A stretch of DNA of 53,436 nucleotides from positions 1 to 53,436 of the forward strand of contig JAWQRO010000130.1 in the NCBI GenBank assembly GCA_033557835.1, read 5' to 3'. The notes below the pieces were generated by a model, which saw only the letters and a program-made list of their open reading frames with translations, was not told the DNA's origin and did no database searches. Shown here one piece after another: positions 46,711 through 53,436 of this stretch (position 1 is the stretch's first letter; each line of letters opens with the position of its first letter). The position numbers were made by a program, and so were the translations under genes. Origin of the DNA: Helochares maculicollis (lineage: Eukaryota > Arthropoda > Insecta > Coleoptera > Hydrophilidae).

Positions 46711-46755
46711 ACATACACATAAACTCACAACCTTATCATTGAAGTACCTACACAT
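46711..46755 (-). CDS. LPP candidate alternative first exon at 46.7 kb
   Basis: ATG at 46755 opens MCRYFNDKVVSLCVC. Two strong donors lie in the same phase 0: GTT|GTGAGT after codon 9 (exon end 46729) and TGT|GTAAGT after codon 15 (46711). Only about 60 bases separate it from the 46.6-kb exon. No homologue within the window; support is donor strength and phase only. Confidence 0.3.
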
Positions 46756-47143
46756 AATATCCACTACAAATGATTTATTTGTAATTTAAGTTTCTAAACG
46801 GTAAGTGAACGAATACAAAATTTTGTTTCGCATGGTCTACAGAACACTGAACAACATTTCGCAGCAGTCGATTATGCAGGTGTATTTAATTTTGCATTAC
46901 ACACTGGAATGAATAATCCCAGAAGTTATTTCACCTTGTGATTCATCGTGACAACAGGTCTTGAGCGCATTGCGAAGAATTTTAATTCGTTTATCGTTCA
47001 GAAGCCTTACGAACACTAAAAGAAGTCTGCGTACAGCAGTCTCCTCAATAATAATACTATATAATCTGATTCTGAGTCTTAAGTGAGGACTATACCTTAT
47101 GCTTCTCCAGTTCCACCACTGAATTCGTCTCATTAGTTCAATT
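46756..47143. other. Non-coding stretch
   Basis: No supportable gene; a 78-codon minus-strand ORF (47133-46897) lacks motifs. Confidence 0.4.
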
Positions 47144-47290
47144 AACTCTGAATGCGATGTGTCCTATGTCTTCGCCGCGTCTCCACCAGCTGTAGTGTAG
47201 GGCCTGCACTCCACTTTTTGCTCTTGCAGATGCTGTTCTCCTGCGTCAAACCGGCACGGTTCACCGAATCTTGCCTCTTTTGAGCTACAA
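47144..47290. other. GC-rich block with exon-like signals on both strands
   Basis: Clearly GC-richer than its flanks. On the minus strand an acceptor-like CCATTGTAG (near 47285) precedes two open frames, one ending CRPYTTAGGDAAKT and one reading RQDSVNRAGLTQENSICKSK. On the plus strand CTTTTTGCTCTTGCAG precedes MLFSCVKPARFTESCLF. The strand and frame cannot be decided from sequence alone. Confidence 0.25.
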
Positions 47291-48300
47291 TGGAATATTA
47301 TATTGCCAATTGTGGCCCAAGTTGTATTTAAGCATTGTTTAGTTGACAAAATCCGCACGGTTGGCGAATTAATCACTGCTGATAATCAAGAGTGACGCTA
47401 TGTTAATGATAAGGCTTATTGTTTTAATTTGGCTGTATGTATTTTAGTCTTGTTAGTTTGCCCCACTTTAAAATAAAAATAAATAAGAGTTGATTTTGAG
47501 CTTAAGTATACTGTTTCCTTAGTATTCATTTTTTTAAATCGCGTTGTGATTAATTTTTTTCTTTGCAGTTAGGTACAATATACATCACCAGTGGATGCAT
47601 GAATAAAGTGAAAAAATTCAGTGATTTTTTAATTGGTAAACGATTTTCAGGTGGAATACATCCGATAGTTGTGCAAACATTTAAATGAATTGAATTGCAT
47701 TTCAGTTTTGTACAGTTTTCAATTAATATTGATTATTTAGGTATGGAAAATCAACATAGTTGGTAATACAAATTAATTAAAAACAAAATATGAAAATGCT
47801 AATACAATTCAGGCTGAATCAACCTAATTACACAGCATCTTTGTGGCAAGCTTTTTGTTCGCGTTTCCCTTTAATACCAGAACAATGGATCCATACCGAA
47901 ATAACCCCTTTTAATGGGTATATTGAAATATGGATAAGCCTTTAATAACAAGATATGTACAGCATTATGCAGCATGAGTTATTGGCGCTACAGGTTTAGT
48001 TAAATTAATTTAATTGAAAGTAAAGCCCGACGAGAGAGATTACACGTGTTGCCAAGGCTTTCATAACACAATTAGTTGCAAATGAAAAGCTTATATTTAA
48101 TACAAATTTTATATTATTAGTTATGGACTATATAAAATCTTATTTAGTGTATATTATACTATACAAAATCTAGAAGAATTAATTACATCTTACAAGCTGC
48201 AGCCTCGAACTGAAATTTGGAAATCAATAGCAAACAATATAGAATCTATAAATAGCTACAAAGAAACAAAGTCAGAATAAACAAGAAGCAAATTTTACAA
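47291..48300. other. AT-rich stretch, no gene
   Basis: Nothing recognised beyond a moderately complex block around 47830-48070. Confidence 0.45.
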
Positions 48301-48339
48301 ACAATTTCACAAATGAACTTCACAATTCTTCATTGTTTT

Positions 48340-49390
48340 TATATTTGGTTGTTCATTTCGTCTGCAATTTTTCGATCATCAAAGCTTCTTCTTTGAAATA
48401 GTCTGATTGATTTGTTTCTTGTATCTTCTGGATTTCTCGATAGATCTGTACTTGTACTGCAGATTTTCCAGCTGTGTTTCTAACTTTATTTTCAGATTTA
48501 GAACATCATTTACTTCTCCTTATCTGTTACTTCTTCATGCGGTTTGTTCACGTTTTCATTATTTCTATTGATAATTGATTTTTCTACAATTTTTCATGTG
48601 ATGATACTTCTATTTCTTTATTATTAGCTACAATTTCTTGTGCAATATTTGAATTTTTACACTCTTCTTTATTTTATAGTTTTTTATGGTCTACTCATTT
48701 CTCCAAGTTTTGCTTTCAATTGCCTTAACTTCCATTTCATATAGCTATTGTTGTAATTCTCTTCTTTGTTTGTTACTTTCTATATTTTCAATACTATTGT
48801 TAGTCATAATTTTATATCTTGCTTTCTTTGCTGGCACAGTTTTGACACAATTTCTATCAATCAGTTCTTTTAATTTTCGATTTTTAACCCTTTAACCCTT
48901 TTTATGTTGCCAGATTGTTTGAATGGTTTTCGATTTTAGTATTTTTTGTTTCCTGGACCTACTTCCTTTAAATGTTTTTATTATATAACCTACTGGTCCT
49001 ACTCCAGAAATATTAGAGCAGTCATGCTTTCTGGGATGTCGTTTAGGTCCGAGTTTGTACCTCGGATAATAATATTATAGATATGTTTCTACTGATTTTG
49101 TTTCTTTTACTAGTTTCCCCAACTACTTGCTGCATAGCAGCTTTTAAATTATCCCTATTGCCTGGCGCACCTCTCATTATTCTATTGTTAATGTTTTACT
49201 TTCTTTAATTTCTTCTTTACTTTAAAGGCATTGATTTTGTACCCCTGATTCCTCTAACATATTCCTTTTCTTTTTTAAGTCTTTGTGGTCTCTGCCAACT
49301 GACAACTGTCATCATCTTGTCTCATTTCCTTAATTAGTGTTTTCTGGATGTGGTTGTTTTAACTGGGGCCCTGACTGCGTAGAATACAAA
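48340..49390 (-). mobile_element. Decayed purine-rich coding-like remnant, possible retroelement
   Basis: About 1 kb that is strongly T-rich on plus and A/G-rich on minus. Minus-strand frames give K/E/N/Q-rich stretches with repeated stops and frame changes, for example GAPGNRDNLKAAMQQVVGET and RYKLGPKRHPRKHDCSN. The strand bias and broken frames suggest an old gag- or ORF1-like sequence. No diagnostic domain was found. Confidence 0.3.
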
Positions 49391-49399
49391 TTGAACATT

Positions 49400-50200
49400 G
49401 CTTAGACCAACTAATTTACAATTCACAAATATAAATAATACTTATTTACTGAATATATTATTTATGTATTAGAATGCTATAGTTAGAGCTAATTTTGCTA
49501 CTGCATAGCAATAAATTAGAAAAACTGCAGTATAAAATGTTTTTTTACAAAAGATCTGTGTTTTCATAAGATTGACATATCAGTAGTTTTTCTCACATAT
49601 TAATGAAACGTATTTTAGTAATAATTGAATTTCTGCAACCAAATACTACTAAGATTTTATTTATGAGTATTATTTTAAAAACTAAGCAAAGTCTTGTATA
49701 TAAAAATAGATTTACATTTGTATGGAATTATAGTGAATTGGAAGTAGGTGTGCTTGTTAAACTTAACTAGTGTGCAATAATTTTAACTACAATGAAGGAT
49801 GATACTGTATGAGCTGTATGAGCTGAGAACTGAGTTCATATCTCATGCAAATAATAGATGTAATCATTTGGTCATCGCCAGATTCACATCTGCTTTGCTT
49901 AAAAAATTATTACTAACTTCCTATAATCCTAATTTTACTGCGTTTCAAAATCTCCCTTCCTAGTTTGCAGCATGGCTTAAATTTGAGCAAATTATTATAA
50001 AATCACCGCCATCACATGCCAACCATTCAAACGATGTTCTGATACATATGTCACTAACGAACTTTTGAAACTCAACTTCTGGTCATTTGTTTGAATCAAA
50101 TTTACATTTTTATCTCGTTCATATAAATGCCCTGCTACAATTTTGTTAATAAAACGTGTCCGAATTGCACAATACCCTATTTTCAATTAAAAATTTCACG
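49400..50200. other. AT-rich stretch, no gene
   Basis: Nothing recognised; GAGCTGTATGAGCTGAGA near 49809 is a short direct repeat. Confidence 0.45.
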
Positions 50201-50209
50201 TACGGTCTA

Positions 50210-50470
50210 ATCAATCCGAATTTAATGAAGCTGTTGACTTGGGGTGCACATAGTGGGTCCCTTATGGCGTGTCAATTAACGCGCCCCCTTCTTTTTGTCC
50301 ACAAATTTAACAGATGTTGGAAACATTAAGTGTTATGCCAGACAGATTTTCCAACTTAAAATGCAATTAAGTCTTCTTATCGCGCTATTTTGTACATGCA
50401 CTCGAATATAGTGCACTTAATGCGGTGCATTATCTTTTAACGAACCTTTTGTTATAACCATCTAAATAGA
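50210..50470. promoter_or_regulatory. Higher-complexity island, possible regulatory element
   Basis: Short block with few homopolymers, CpG-containing words and TAATTAA/TTAATG cores, no ORF. It resembles the other islands in the window. Confidence 0.25.
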
Positions 50471-53436
50471 GCGACTCAGACAGTGCTTACTTGATTATAA
50501 AACACATTGCTGTTTAATATATAAACAATTATTAAGTCTCGTCGCCGAGTAGTGAGTATGTTTGATTCGAGGTCAGTTGAAGTGTGGGAAAAACAAAAAC
50601 TTTGCATTCTTGCTTTAAATTCTAGCTTCATGTAATAAAATAACCGCTCGTGTCTTCACTACAGCCAATGACATTTTTTTTCAGTAGTGTGTTGAAAAGT
50701 CTGTTAATTTTCGATAGAAACACTAATGTTTGTGAAAAAGTGTCGGGCATTGACTATGCGAGCCATTCTTTAAAAAACAATACATAAAGATCGGTTATTG
50801 AAACATGATTTGTATGTTTCAGCAAATGAAACATGAAATTGTTAAATAATTATGAGACTATGAAATCCTGTTATACTTGGGATATCCTTGTTAGTGACGT
50901 TTTAATTTACTAAATTAATTTTCCACACAGTTCGGTTACAATGTAAAATCTCGTAACACCCCAGATCAAAATGTCGGATGGTTGTGAAAATTTATGTGCT
51001 TTAGTTATTCGGAAATTACATTATAATTGTACGCTTAGCAAAACTTATAGAATGGAATAATTCGAGCTGATAATATATGTTGTTTGTTTATGTAATTTAA
51101 GCTTGCTTCTTTCACTAATACTAATGAATATAGGCGGGCGTATTTAAAGTTGCATATACTGAAGGTCAAGCTGCACTCCTGTTCAGGAAAGAACAAAGAG
51201 ATGATATTGTCGTGAAATTTGATAGACTAGATCAACATTATATTATAATAAACTTGGGCGCTATAAATTGGCAAAAACGTTGATTATCTATGGTTCATAA
51301 CCCACGATAGACACTTCATAATGTAACTTTTCATAATAATATGGGCGTTGTTAACACATTTCTTAAATAAAAATATTAGTAGTTCATAAATACATTTTAG
51401 AAGAAAGATATTTAGAAAACAAATCGGATATTCTTCTCAAGAGGTTGAGAGAAGGAATTGAAAAGCCTACGATAAGAAATTTAGCTCTAATTTGTACAGC
51501 CAGTAGGAACGAATTTAGAATGTATCATCATATTATTGAAGGATTTATAAACATATTTGTCAAAATATTTAAAAGTAAACCATCCTCAGACACACAACAT
51601 ATTTTTCAGCTGTCATTTGAACGTAAATATTATATAAAGACGACACCTAGAACAAATACTTGTGTTTCAATATTTCACGCTTCTGGTATCATTATTGACA
51701 CTGTCGCAAAAATTACTGTTAATCAAAATTTTAACAGCAAGACCAGTGAAATTATGGAAAATCATACTATTCTTAATTTTTCAGTAAATCAATTTGTTAC
51801 GTTAGTTTTTATAAATTGAAACAAATAGGATTTTATACACCTACAAAGTTATCTAAAGCTAGTAAGGGAAAGAGTTCAATATTTTTCATTTTTTATAATC
51901 TTTACATTTATTTCAGATGAAGTGTTTTGCAATAAATACTGTTCACATTTAATAACATAAAATTTTTTAATATAAACCAAAAAGTAAAAGGAAACTATCT
52001 TCTCCTCTTCTCAAATTTCTCCTAAAATATAACCAGGTCTATACACAAGATATTAACCCAAAAGCATGTTAGAAATAACTCCAGGAAATTTTTCTATAAA
52101 CATAGCTAATAAAAATTAAAGAAAATAAAAGACCTTACTTTTCAGACGCGATAGAAACCTCTTATATCAATATGTTTCTTCGGTTTCGCAAATTTTTAAT
52201 AGTCATGGAAAATTTGGATATATCTAGTTCAATGCTATTAATGAATTAAAGAAAACTTACCATTCTGGCTGCTACATGGACTCTGATGTGATCTTTATAT
52301 TTACAGAACTAAAATAAAGGCAATGTTACAACTTCGTAAAGATGTCTCATTCTTTACTGCTGAAATATACTGTTTGCAAAGTTAGTCCTTAAAACATTGT
52401 TTTAAAGTAAGTGATATATTCTATCGGCAATTTTTACCTGAAATTTAAAATCTAATCAGCAGATACAGCCTTTTAAATGAAACATCATTATCTTGTAGAA
52501 ATATTATTTTTCTTAGCGTCATTAGCTCATATTCCTCTTACACTCATTGCCTCATTTCCAGCCGTACTGTTTCATGTCCTATTATCTCATTTTGCTTTAA
52601 GTTGTAAAAGTGGAGCATACACTAATGCTCTCTCATTCTGTGGCAAATTTGCTTAATGCTTGCTTCTATATATCAATCTACACTTTTCTTAACGGAATAA
52701 ATTTCGCAGAGCTATTTGCATTAAAAGAGTTCTTTTCATAGACTCTCAATACAAAACTGTTGTCATACTGAATCTTTCTTGAATTCAGCCTTACATTATC
52801 TATCAAAACGATTAATAGGGTTAGAGAGAACAAAACATTCAATGCCCCTTAAAAATAGTATTGCAAATAATGAGATGAACTTCATACAGCAGACTCATCG
52901 AAAGTATGGACTCTTCTACTTCTTTTTCTTGTCTTTTCTTGTAATTATTCTCCTAACATGATAAAATGGAATGTTACTGCATAAAAATTTCTTTGAATAA
53001 CCATCAGTTCAACTCGAGAATATCAAACATTTTGGTCGCCATACGGGAGAATTGTTGTCTTTATCATTCAAATATTAAGCATCACTGTTCTGAAATCAGC
53101 GACGAAGATAGAAAACCGTAGAAAATGCTTAAAGCTATGTTACTACTTATTAAAGCCAAATTATCAAATGTACCTTTAACGCTGATTTACAAATGAGTAG
53201 AAACAACGAGCATTGAAAATGCTATTCTTTTCAACATTTATGATAAGCAGTCCATAGATATTAAAACATTATATATTATATACAAGGTGCGCAAGTTTAG
53301 AATGTCGTTTTTTCATGAAAAATATACAGTTATTTAAGAACAATGAGAACCCTTTTTTTATTATAAGTATTGGCTCTCGATTTTTACACATTTTATCCAT
53401 TTCTCGGATAATTTATGGATTCCATTTCAAAAGAAA
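50471..53436. other. AT-rich right end, no gene called
   Basis: A 124-codon plus-strand ORF (51445-51819) has no recognisable motif. On the minus strand AGAATG|GTAAGTT at 52263-52259 places an ATG directly at a strong phase-0 donor, preceded by an open 15-codon stretch (FCKYKDHIRVHVAAR) without its own ATG; it might be another first exon of the LPP series or chance. Confidence 0.35.

Noticed and set aside
51445..51819. 124-codon plus-strand ORF
   Set aside because: Reasonably mixed composition but no recognisable motif, no homologue known to me, and no flanking gene signals.

Overview
The window looks like a piece of an insect nuclear genome. It is AT-rich, its exons are short with clean GT/AG borders and lie in long introns, it carries several mariner-type DNA transposons, and it holds a clear Wunen-type lipid phosphate phosphatase (LPP) gene. 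A short run of TCAGG units, the telomere unit known from some beetles, hints at Coleoptera but is weak evidence. Nothing bacterial, organellar or viral was seen.

The one gene I identify firmly is the LPP gene, on the minus strand. Its common body is three exons, at 25530-25365, 18178-17700 and 7180-6878. Joined, they give a 311-residue protein (counted from the ATG at 25518) with all three phosphatase motifs, C1 (K145...R152-P153), C2 (PSGH, 196-199) and C3 (R246-x5-H252-x3-D256), about six membrane segments, and a polyadenylation signal at 6636-6631. The splice phases agree at both junctions (phase 1, then phase 0).

Upstream of the 25.5 kb exon, from 25.8 to 46.8 kb on the same strand, is a series of very short ORFs. 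Each starts with ATG and runs in phase 0 into a strong GTAAGT or GTGAGT donor. The 25530 acceptor also opens in phase 0, so each could be an alternative first coding exon giving the enzyme a different cytosolic N-terminus. Three of them (46.6, 42.8 and 42.45 kb) resemble one another in protein sequence, and the closest pair differs mainly at synonymous positions. One has a TATA box and initiator about 31 bases apart. A separate phase-1 first exon lies 53 bases upstream of the 18.2 kb exon. This possible alternative-promoter array is the main discovery candidate here.

The rest is intronic or intergenic. From left to right it holds: a Penelope-like or other retroelement ORF fragment (1-482, minus); a GC-rich palindromic island (2.4-2.6 kb) with two possible small coding pieces beside it; two deletion-derived copies of one mariner family in opposite orientation (4.3-5.0 and 44.4-45.2 kb); a nearly full-length but dead mariner inside an LPP intron (15.9-17.2 kb); a TA microsatellite (8.5 kb); a 64-bp tandem duplication (19.0 kb); two foldback/MITE-like units (23.0-23.6 kb); diverged local duplications (35.9/36.5 and 39.5/40.4 kb); and several islands of higher-complexity, less AT-rich sequence that look like conserved regulatory DNA. 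Most other ORFs of 60-146 codons are what AT-rich DNA gives by chance.
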